A stretch of DNA of 40,304 nucleotides from Pseudomonadota bacterium (GTDB lineage: Bacteria; Pseudomonadota; Gammaproteobacteria; Burkholderiales; Burkholderiaceae_C), in NCBI GenBank assembly GCA_029780695.1, contig JAKOYD010000158.1:1-40304 (forward strand), given 5' to 3'. Shown piece by piece: positions 26,654 to 34,491 of the stretch (within the stretch, counting starts at the first letter, position 1; each line of letters begins with the position of its first letter). A model generated the notes under the pieces. The model was not told the origin of the DNA, did not search any database, and worked only from the letters and a program-made list of their open reading frames with translations. The position numbers and the translations under genes were made by a program.

Positions 26654-28201
26654 TCAGAACGACTGGCTTTGGCTCTGGCTCTGAAAGCCGGACGCCGAGC
26701 GCTGCACCTGGCTTTGCGTGCCAGGGGCCGAACCTTCCTCCAGCACCCAGGTGTCCTTGGTGCCTCCACCCTGCGACGAGTTGACCACCAGCGAGCCCTG
26801 CTTGAGCGCGACGCGCGTCAGGCCGCCGGGGACCATCTGCACTTCGGTGCCGCTCAGCACGAACGGGCGCAGGTCGATGTGGCGCGGGGCGATGCCGGCA
26901 TCGACGTAGGTGGGGCAGCTGGACAGGCTGAGCGTAGGCTGGGCGATGTAGCCGTCGGGCCGGGCCAGCACGGCGCGGCCAAATTCCTCGATCTCGGCCG
27001 CGGTGGACGCGGGGCCGACCAGCATGCCGTAGCCGCCAGCGCCGTGTACTTCCTTCACCACCAGGTCCTTCATGTTGGCCATGACGTATTTCAGGTCGTC
27101 CGCGTCGCGGCACATGTAGGTGGGCACGTTGTTCAGGATCGGCTTCTCGCCCAGGTAGAACTCGATCATCTTGGGGACGTAGGGGTAGATCGACTTGTCG
27201 TCGGCCACGCCGGTGCCGACGCCATTGCAGATGGTCACGTTGCCAGCTCGGTACGCCGCCATCAGCCCGGCGCAGCCCAGCGACGAGTCGGCGCGGAACA
27301 CCTGCGGGTCGAGGAAGTCGTCGTCCACGCGGCGGTAGATCACGTCCACCCGCTGCGGACCGCGCGTGGTGCGCATGTAGACGAAGCCGTCCTTGACGAA
27401 CAGGTCCTGCCCCTCGACCAGCTCGACGCCCATCTGCTGCGCCAAAAAGGCGTGCTCAAAGTAGGCGCTGTTGTACATGCCGGGCGTCAGCACCACCACC
27501 GTCGGGTCGGCCGACGTGCTGGGGCTGCTGGCGCGCAGGGTTTCAAGCAGCAGGTCGGGGTAATGCGCGACGGGCGCCACGCGGTGCTGGCTGAACAGGT
27601 GCGGAAACAGCCGCATCATCATTTTGCGGTCTTCCAGCATGTAGCTGACGCCGCTGGGCACGCGCAGGTTGTCTTCCAGCACGTAGTAGTCGCCTTGGCC
27701 GTCGGCGTTGCCGGCGCGCACGATGTCCACGCCCGAGATGTGCGAATAGATCTGGTTGGGCACCGCCACGCCCTGCATGATGGGGCGGTATTGCGCGTTG
27801 TTCAGCACCTGTTCGCGCGGCACGATGCCGGCCTTCAGGATTTCCTGCCCGTGGTAGACGTCGTGGATGAAGCGGTTGAGCGCCGTCACGCGCTGCACCA
27901 GGCCGCGCTCCAGCATGTCCCATTCGGGGGCGGGGATGATGCGCGGGATCAGGTCGAACGGAATCAGCCGCTCGGTGCCGGCGCCGTCCTCGTCCTTGGC
28001 GCCGTACACGGCAAAGGTGATGCCGACGCGGCGAAAGATGACCTCGGCCTCCTCCCGGCGCGCGCGCATGACGTCGGCGCTCTGGCCCGCCAGCCAGCCG
28101 GCGTAGCTGCGGTAATGGCCGCGGATCGCGCTGCCGTGGTAGGCCTGCGGGTCGGCCTGGGTCGAGGCCAGGCTTTCGTACATCTCGTCGAACGGGTGCA
28201 T
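26654..28201 (-). CDS. Circularly permuted type 2 ATP-grasp protein
   Basis: 515 residues from the ATG at 28201 (MHPFDEMYES, preceded by AGAGGAG); an ATG at 28243 would give 529. The protein matches the DUF404/DUF407 circularly permuted ATP-grasp family. Visible are YYVLEDNLRVPSGVSYMLEDR, VVLTPGMYNSAYFEHAFLAQQMG, NGVGTGVADDKSIYPYVPKMIEFYLGE and the glycine-rich nucleotide loop VVKEVHGAGGYGMLVGP (about 381-397). ATP-grasp enzymes join a carboxylate to an amine through an acyl phosphate; this family's substrate is unknown. The tail is low-complexity (GFQSQSQSQSF). The alpha-E gene follows downstream and comEC lies upstream, all on the minus strand. Confidence 0.92.
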   Translation of the reverse strand: MHPFDEMYESLASTQADPQAYHGSAIRGHYRSYAGWLAGQSADVMRARREEAEVIFRRVGITFAVYGAKDEDGAGTERLIPFDLIPRIIPAPEWDMLERGLVQRVTALNRFIHDVYHGQEILKAGIVPREQVLNNAQYRPIMQGVAVPNQIYSHISGVDIVRAGNADGQGDYYVLEDNLRVPSGVSYMLEDRKMMMRLFPHLFSQHRVAPVAHYPDLLLETLRASSPSTSADPTVVVLTPGMYNSAYFEHAFLAQQMGVELVEGQDLFVKDGFVYMRTTRGPQRVDVIYRRVDDDFLDPQVFRADSSLGCAGLMAAYRAGNVTICNGVGTGVADDKSIYPYVPKMIEFYLGEKPILNNVPTYMCRDADDLKYVMANMKDLVVKEVHGAGGYGMLVGPASTAAEIEEFGRAVLARPDGYIAQPTLSLSSCPTYVDAGIAPRHIDLRPFVLSGTEVQMVPGGLTRVALKQGSLVVNSSQGGGTKDTWVLEEGSAPGTQSQVQRSASGFQSQSQSQSF

Positions 28202-28302
28202 GGCCTTCGGGGCTCCTCTCAGTTCCTGGCGGTCGGTCGGCATGTGTGCCTTTTCGTGACTAGCATAGCAAGATGCAAGCCATGTCCGGCGCGCGCCAGC
28301 CC

Positions 28303-30786
28303 TCAGGGCAGCCGGTGGTGCCAGTAGCGTGCGGCGTGCGCGCGCTCGCACCGCAGTGCATCGGGTTGTGCACTGTTCCAGCGCATCGCACCACAACGGG
28401 GCGAATCGGCCACCCGCACACCGCGCGCGGTGTAGCGCGCCAGAACGTCGGGCACCGGGTGGCCAAAGCGGTTGCGGTAGCCGGACTGGATCAGCGCCCA
28501 GTCGGGGCGCACGGCGTCGACGAAGTCCGGCGTGGACGAGGTGCGGCTGCCGTGGTGCGGCACCAGCAGCACGTTGGCGCGCAGGGCGTTGCCGTGCGCA
28601 GCCACCAGCACGCGTTCCTGCTCGGCCTCGATGTCGCCCACCAGCAGCGCCGTGCGGCCGCCGCCCTGCACGCGCAGCACGCAGCTCATGGCGTTCGATT
28701 TTTTCAGTGCGCCATAGTCCGCCGCGGCCGGGTGCAGCAGCTCGAAGCGCACGCCGTCCCAGTCCCACGCCTGCCCGGCCTGGCAGCGCATGGCGGTGCG
28801 CGCGCCTTGCAGCTCGTGCCCTTCCTCAATGGACGACAGCAGCGCCGCGCCGCGCTGCATGGCCAGCACGGCCCCGGCGCCGCCGGTGTGGTCGCTGTCG
28901 CGGTGGCTCAGCACCAGTGTGTCGACGCGTTCGCCCAGCGCGCGCAGCAGCGGCACCAGCACGCGGTGGCCGGCGTCGCTTTCCAGTGAATAGCGCGGCC
29001 CGGCGTCGTACACCAGCGTGTGGGTGGCGGTGCGCACCAGCACCGCGTTGCCCTGCCCCACGTCGGCCGCCAGCAGCTCGAACTGGCCGGGCACGGGCCG
29101 CGCCGGTTGCCACAGCAGCAGGGGCAGCACCAGCGGCAACCCCGCCACGCGCAGCGCCCACGGCCAGCGCAGTGCCAGCAGCAGCGCCCCACCCACCGCC
29201 GCCACGCCCAGCGGCAGTGGCGCGCTGGCCAGCGAAACACTGGCGCCGGGCCAGCTGGCCAGCCACTGCAACAGCGCGGCCAGCGGCTGCAAAGCCCAGG
29301 CCGCCGCCTGCCACAGCGGCGCCCACGCCATGCCCAGCATGGCCAGCGGCGTGACCACCAGCGTCACCCACGGAATCGCCAGCAGGTTGGCCAGCAGACC
29401 CACCACCGAGGCCTGCCCGAACAGGATCAGCGACAGCGGCGTCAGCGCCAGCGTAACCACCCATTGCTCGCGCAAAAGACGCACAAAATGCCCGCGTGCG
29501 CCTGTCTGCAGGGCGGATGTTGCTCCCGAATCCGTAGCAAACAGCACGCCGACGGCGACAAAGCTCAGCCAGAACCCCGCCTGCAGCAGCGCCCACGGGT
29601 CGGCCAGCAGCACCACCGCGCAGGCCAGCAGCCAGGTCAGCCACCAGGGCCAGCGCACGCCGGCCAGTTTCAGCAGCGACACCGTGGCCAGCATCAGCAC
29701 CGTGCGCTGCGCCGGCACGCCCCAGCCGCTGAAGAGCGCATATGCGCCCGCCAGCAGCACGCCGCCGATCAGCGCCGCGTGCGGCGCCGGCAGCAGCAGG
29801 CAAGGGTCCAGCCGCGCCGGCAGCCCCCAGCGCGCCGAGCGACGCCACAGCCCGCCGACCAGCGCCGCGGCCAGCCAGGCAAACATGGTGATGTGCAGGC
29901 CCGAGATGCTCATCAGGTGCGCCACGCCGGTGGCGCGAAAGATGTCCCAGTCGGCGCGCTCGATCACGGCCTGGTCGCCCGTCACCAGCGCGGCGACGAT
30001 GCCGGCAAAGCGCCGCCCTTCATCACCCTGCCCCGCGCCGCCCGCCAGGATGCGATCGCGCACCGACTGGCGCGCGCGCTCGATGGGGAACGCCGCCGCT
30101 TCGCCAAGCCGCCGTGGCGGCGCGTCGCGCGGACCGGCGCGCACGTAGCCGGTGGCGCGCACGCCCTGCTCCCACAGCCACAGTTCGTAGTCAAAGCCGT
30201 GCGGATTCAGGTTGCCGTGCGGTGCCTTCAGGCGCGCGGTGAACTGCCAGCGGTCGCCCGCGCGCAACTCGGCCGCCAGCGGGCGCGCGGCGTCGGTTTC
30301 GTCCGCGGTGCTGGCCGATCCGTACCACGCCAGCTGCACGCGCGGCGGCACCGCCACGGGTTGGCCGTCGATCTGCGCTGCCTCGACGTCAAAGCGAAAG
30401 CGCCAGCCCATCTCGCCGCGCTGCGGCATGCGGCTGACCAGGCCCGTGAGCACCACGTCGCGCCCTTCGATGGCGGGGTCGAGCGCCTGCGCCTGCGCCT
30501 GCAGCGCACCCGCGCGCAGCCCCACGCCAGCAAAGGCCGCCAGTGCCGCGGCCAGCGCGCACAGGGCCATCGGCACGCGGGCGCGGCGCCCAGCGCGGGC
30601 GCGCCAGGCCAGCACCAGCCCCGACAGCGCCGCCGCCAGCAGTACGCCGTAAGCGGCCGGCTGCCACAGCGCGACTTGCTGCACCTGCGCCGCCGTGCCC
30701 GCCACCACGCCCGCCAGCACCGCCGGCAGCAGCAGCCCCACCCGGCGCGCGGCAGGGTCAGCAGGCGGCACGGGGGCAGCGGTCAT
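28303..30786 (-). CDS. comEC: ComEC/Rec2 DNA uptake channel
   Basis: 827 residues from the ATG at 30786 (a TTG 18 bases upstream is possible). The order is N-terminal helices with DUF4131 (about 10-230), the Competence multi-helix domain (about 255-540, with GVAHLMSISGLHITMFAWL and GVPAQRTVLMLATVSLLKLAG), and a C-terminal metallo-beta-lactamase domain (DVGQGNAVLVRT, LSHRDSDHTGGAGAV, LVPHHGSRTSST). ComEC carries single-stranded DNA across the inner membrane in natural transformation; the MBL domain is thought to be the nuclease that degrades one strand. The full metal-binding motif HxDxDH is present, so the enzyme looks intact. It is divergent from the transglutaminase-DUF2126 gene and lies upstream of the ATP-grasp gene. 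Confidence 0.95.
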   Translation of the reverse strand: MTAAPVPPADPAARRVGLLLPAVLAGVVAGTAAQVQQVALWQPAAYGVLLAAALSGLVLAWRARAGRRARVPMALCALAAALAAFAGVGLRAGALQAQAQALDPAIEGRDVVLTGLVSRMPQRGEMGWRFRFDVEAAQIDGQPVAVPPRVQLAWYGSASTADETDAARPLAAELRAGDRWQFTARLKAPHGNLNPHGFDYELWLWEQGVRATGYVRAGPRDAPPRRLGEAAAFPIERARQSVRDRILAGGAGQGDEGRRFAGIVAALVTGDQAVIERADWDIFRATGVAHLMSISGLHITMFAWLAAALVGGLWRRSARWGLPARLDPCLLLPAPHAALIGGVLLAGAYALFSGWGVPAQRTVLMLATVSLLKLAGVRWPWWLTWLLACAVVLLADPWALLQAGFWLSFVAVGVLFATDSGATSALQTGARGHFVRLLREQWVVTLALTPLSLILFGQASVVGLLANLLAIPWVTLVVTPLAMLGMAWAPLWQAAAWALQPLAALLQWLASWPGASVSLASAPLPLGVAAVGGALLLALRWPWALRVAGLPLVLPLLLWQPARPVPGQFELLAADVGQGNAVLVRTATHTLVYDAGPRYSLESDAGHRVLVPLLRALGERVDTLVLSHRDSDHTGGAGAVLAMQRGAALLSSIEEGHELQGARTAMRCQAGQAWDWDGVRFELLHPAAADYGALKKSNAMSCVLRVQGGGRTALLVGDIEAEQERVLVAAHGNALRANVLLVPHHGSRTSSTPDFVDAVRPDWALIQSGYRNRFGHPVPDVLARYTARGVRVADSPRCGAMRWNSAQPDALRCERAHAARYWHHRLP

Positions 30787-30799
30787 GTCCACTCGCGCG

Positions 30800-30855
30800 A
30801 TCAAATTGCTATGGTTTTAAAAGCATGATGTGCAGTCGCAGCAAGCGCTGGGGCG
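30800..30855 (+). repeat. Dispersed TAGCTGC/AAGCGC element, copy 6 (divergent)
   Basis: ATCAAATTGCTATGGTTTTA, then AAAGCATGATGTGC and AGCAAGCGCTGGGGC. This is the most degenerate copy. It occupies the divergent gap directly upstream of comEC, overlapping its possible TTG start. Confidence 0.5.
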
Positions 30856-30961
30856 ATGACGGGGCATCAGCCTACCCGGTCAAGGCCGGTTGTCGCCACA
30901 GCGCATGGCCCACGGCTTGCTAGCATGCGTAGCGTATCGGATCACCCGATCAGGAAAGCCC

Positions 30962-33900
30962 ATGTCCATCCACGCCGCGCTGCACCACGTCACCCACTAC
31001 CGCTACGACCGGCCCGTGCAACTGGGGCCGCAGGTGGTGCGCCTGCGCCCGGCGCCGCATTGCCGCAGCAAGATCATTTCGTATTCGCTGGCAGTGGAGC
31101 CGACCAACCACTTCCTCAACTGGCAGCAGGACCCGTTCGCCAACTGGCAGGCGCGCCTGGTCTTTCCCGACAAGACCACCGAGTTCAAGGTCACCGTCGA
31201 CCTGGTGGCCGAGATGGCGGTGTACAACCCGTTCGACTTCTTTCTGGAGCCCGAAGCCGAGCACTTCCCGTTCAGTTATGACCCGCTATTGAAAGAAGAG
31301 CTGGCGCCGTACCTGGCGCGCGGGCAGAACGGCGATTTGTTTGAAAAATACCTGGCTGGCATCGACCGCCGTCCGCAGCGCACCATCGACTTTTTGGTGG
31401 GCCTAAACCAGCGCCTGCAGCACGACATTGGCTACCTGATCCGCATGGAGCCCGGCGTGCAGACGCCCGAGCAGACGTTGCAAAAAGCCAGCGGATCGTG
31501 CCGCGATTCGGGCTGGCTGCTGGTGCAGCTGCTGCGCCATTGCGGGCTGGCGGCGCGCTTCGTGTCGGGCTACCTGATCCAGCTGAAGGCCGACCAGAAA
31601 TCGCTTGACGGCCCGAGCGGCACCGAAGTGGACTTCACCGACCTGCACGCCTGGTGCGAGGTGTATCTGCCCGGCGCGGGCTGGATCGGGCTCGACCCCA
31701 CATCGGGCCTGCTGGCCGGCGAAGGCCACATCCCGCTGGCCTGCACGCCGCAGCCCAGCGGCGCCGCGCCCATCGAGGGGCTGGTGGACGAGGCCAAAGT
31801 CGAATTCCGCCACGACATGGCCGTCACCCGCATCCACGAATCGCCGCGCGTCACCCTGCCCTACAGCGACGCGCAGTGGGACGCGATCCTCAAGCTCGGC
31901 GACGAAGTCGATGCGCAACTGCAGGCCGACGACGTGCGCCTGACCATGGGCGGCGAGCCGACCTTCGTCGGCATCGACGACCGCGACGGACCGGAGTGGA
32001 ACACCGCGGCACTCGGGCCCACCAAGCGCGTGTTCGCGCTCGACCTGTTGCACCGGCTGAAAGCCAGGTACGGCCCCAACGGCTTTTTGCACCTGGGCCA
32101 GGGCAAGTGGTACCCCGGCGAACAACTGCCGCGCTGGGCGCTCAGCCTGTACTGGCGGCCCGACGGCCAGCCGCTGTGGCACAACCCCGCCCTGCTGGCC
32201 GACGAACGCCAACCGCAGCAGGTGCGCCCCGAAGACGCCGAGCGCTTCATCCACGCGCTGGCACGGCGGTTGGGCGTGGGCACGCAAACGATTCGCCCCG
32301 GTTACGAAGACCCGTGGCACTACATCCAGGCCGAGCGGCGCCTGCCGATCAACGTCGACCCTTTCAACAGCCAGCTGGGCGACGAGATGGAGCGCGCGCG
32401 CCTGCGCCGCGTGTTCACGCAGGGGCTGGACAAGGTGATCGGCTACCTGCTGCCGCTGCGCGCGGCCTCGCAACTGGACAAGGCGCCTGACTTCCTGCGC
32501 GAAGTCCCGCCCGATCAGCGCCCGCGCTGGCTCACCGGCCGCTGGTGGTTCCGCGACGACAGGCTGTACCTGGTGCCCGGCGATTCGCCCATGGGTTTCA
32601 GGCTGCCCCTGAGCAGCCTGCCCTGGGTCAGCGACGACGATCTGCCAAAGTCCTTACCCAAGGACCCTTATGCGCCCGATGAGCCTGATGCGCTGGATGC
32701 AAGCGCGGAGGATGCTCCTGAAAAAGAAGCCATCGACCCCAACGACCGCGCGCCCGAACGCGGCGAATCGGCCGCCTGGGTGCCGCGCACCGCACTGGTG
32801 GTGGAGGTGCGCGACCCGGTGCGTTCGCACACACCCGACACCGACCTGCCCGAGATCGAGGGCGACGACGAAGCTGCTGAAGCCCGCCGCGCCGCGCGCA
32901 GCGCACACCAGGCCGCCGTCGCCAAATACGCGCTGAAGGCGGGCAAGTCGAGCCTGCTGTACGTCTTCATGCCGCCGCTGGACCATGCTGAGGACTACCT
33001 GGCGCTGGTCACCGCCATCGAGCAGACCGCCGCCGAGCTGAACCTGCCGGTGGTGATGGAAGGCTACCCCCCGCCGCGCGACAAGCGGCTGAAGATGCTG
33101 CAGATCACGCCCGACCCCGGCGTGATCGAAGCCAACATCCAGCCCGTGACGAACTGGCGCGATCTGGTCGACAACACCGAGTTCTTGTATCAACAGGCCT
33201 TCGAAAGCCGCCTGTCGGCCGAGAAGTTCATGACCGACGGCCGCCACACCGGCACCGGCGGCGGCAACCACTTCGTGCTGGGCGGCGCCACGCCCGATGA
33301 CAGCCCGTTTTTGCGCAAGCCCGAGCTGCTGGCCAGCCTGGTCCTGTACTGGCACAACCACCCTTCGCTGTCCTACCTGTTCAGCGGCCTGTTCATCGGT
33401 CCCACCAGCCAGGCGCCGCGCGTGGATGAGGCGCGCAACGACCAGTTGTACGAGTTGGAGATTGCGCTGCAAGAGATCCACAAGACCCGCCAGGAACGCG
33501 GTGAGGCGATGCCGCCCTGGCTGGTCGACCGATCCTTGCGCAACATCCTGATCGACGTCACCGGCAACACCCACCGCAGTGAGTTCTGCATCGACAAGCT
33601 GTACTCGCCCGAAGGCCCCACCGGCCGCCTGGGCCTGCTGGAGATGCGCGCTTTCGAGATGCCGCCGCACGCCCGCATGTCGATTGCGCAGCAGTTGCTG
33701 ATGCGTGCGCTGGTGGCGCGTTTCTGGCGCACGCCCTACACCGCGCCGGCGGCGCGCTGGGGCACGCAGCTGCACGATCGCTTCATGCTGCCGGCCTATA
33801 TTCACCAGGACTTCGAGGACGTGATGGCCGATATACGGCGCGCCGGCTACGCCTTTGACAGCGCGTGGTTTGCGCCGCATTTCGAGTTCCGCTTCCCCAT

Positions 33901-34447
33901 CGTGGGCGACGTGAACGTGCTGGGCATGCGGCTGGAGCTGCGCAACGCCCTGGAACCCTGGCACGTGATGGGCGAGGAAAGCACCGGCGGGGGCACTGCG
34001 CGCTACGTTGATTCATCGCTGGAACGGCTGGAGATGCGCGTCGCCGGCTTCAACCCCAGCCGTTACGCCATCACCTGCAACGGCCACGCGCTGCCGCTGC
34101 AGGCATTGGGCGTCGAAGGCGAATACGTCGCCGGCGTGCGCTTCAAGGCGTGGAACCCGTGGTCGTCGCTGCACCCCTCGATCAAGCCGCACGGACCGCT
34201 GGTGTTCGACGTGTTCGACACCTGGTCGGGCCGCTCGGTGGGCGGCTGCCAGTACCACGTGGCGCATCCTGGCGGGCGCAACTACGACACCTTCCCCATC
34301 AACGCCTACGAAGCCGAAAGCCGCCGGCTGGCACGCTTTTTCCCCATCGGCCACACGGCCGGGGCGATGGATGTGCCGGCCGCCACGCTGAATGCGCCCG
34401 GCTCGCGCGAGTTTCCGTGCACGCTGGACTTGCGGCGCACCAATTGA
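30962..34447 (+). CDS. Transglutaminase-DUF2126 protein
   Basis: 1161 residues from the ATG at 30962, with AGGAAA upstream. Residues 1-90 are the bacterial transglutaminase N-terminal beta domain (MSIHAALHHVTHYRYDRPV). The transglutaminase core has Cys180 (ASGSCRDSGWLL), His229 (DLHAWCEVYL) and Asp245 (GLDPTSGL). A very long DUF2126 region follows from about residue 310 (LTMGGEPTFVGIDDRDG) to the C terminus, interrupted by an acidic linker at about 560-640. DUF2126 contains a GS/amidoligase-like fold according to comparative work, which would join ligase and transglutaminase or peptidase chemistry in one chain. No signal peptide or membrane helix is seen, so it is cytosolic. It is first in a three-gene run with the fusion protein and a second transglutaminase. 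Confidence 0.94.
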   Translation: MSIHAALHHVTHYRYDRPVQLGPQVVRLRPAPHCRSKIISYSLAVEPTNHFLNWQQDPFANWQARLVFPDKTTEFKVTVDLVAEMAVYNPFDFFLEPEAEHFPFSYDPLLKEELAPYLARGQNGDLFEKYLAGIDRRPQRTIDFLVGLNQRLQHDIGYLIRMEPGVQTPEQTLQKASGSCRDSGWLLVQLLRHCGLAARFVSGYLIQLKADQKSLDGPSGTEVDFTDLHAWCEVYLPGAGWIGLDPTSGLLAGEGHIPLACTPQPSGAAPIEGLVDEAKVEFRHDMAVTRIHESPRVTLPYSDAQWDAILKLGDEVDAQLQADDVRLTMGGEPTFVGIDDRDGPEWNTAALGPTKRVFALDLLHRLKARYGPNGFLHLGQGKWYPGEQLPRWALSLYWRPDGQPLWHNPALLADERQPQQVRPEDAERFIHALARRLGVGTQTIRPGYEDPWHYIQAERRLPINVDPFNSQLGDEMERARLRRVFTQGLDKVIGYLLPLRAASQLDKAPDFLREVPPDQRPRWLTGRWWFRDDRLYLVPGDSPMGFRLPLSSLPWVSDDDLPKSLPKDPYAPDEPDALDASAEDAPEKEAIDPNDRAPERGESAAWVPRTALVVEVRDPVRSHTPDTDLPEIEGDDEAAEARRAARSAHQAAVAKYALKAGKSSLLYVFMPPLDHAEDYLALVTAIEQTAAELNLPVVMEGYPPPRDKRLKMLQITPDPGVIEANIQPVTNWRDLVDNTEFLYQQAFESRLSAEKFMTDGRHTGTGGGNHFVLGGATPDDSPFLRKPELLASLVLYWHNHPSLSYLFSGLFIGPTSQAPRVDEARNDQLYELEIALQEIHKTRQERGEAMPPWLVDRSLRNILIDVTGNTHRSEFCIDKLYSPEGPTGRLGLLEMRAFEMPPHARMSIAQQLLMRALVARFWRTPYTAPAARWGTQLHDRFMLPAYIHQDFEDVMADIRRAGYAFDSAWFAPHFEFRFPIVGDVNVLGMRLELRNALEPWHVMGEESTGGGTARYVDSSLERLEMRVAGFNPSRYAITCNGHALPLQALGVEGEYVAGVRFKAWNPWSSLHPSIKPHGPLVFDVFDTWSGRSVGGCQYHVAHPGGRNYDTFPINAYEAESRRLARFFPIGHTAGAMDVPAATLNAPGSREFPCTLDLRRTN

Positions 34448-34491
34448 GTGCAAATGCGACAATGACCGCAACGTGACTGCCCCGCCCGAGG

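Noticed and set aside
26463..27113. 216-codon minus-strand frame ending ...NTAARVSAPGFEA
   Set aside because: It overlaps the ATP-grasp 3' end in another frame and the repeat gap. The NTAAR resemblance to alpha-E NTARM is too short to call a gene.
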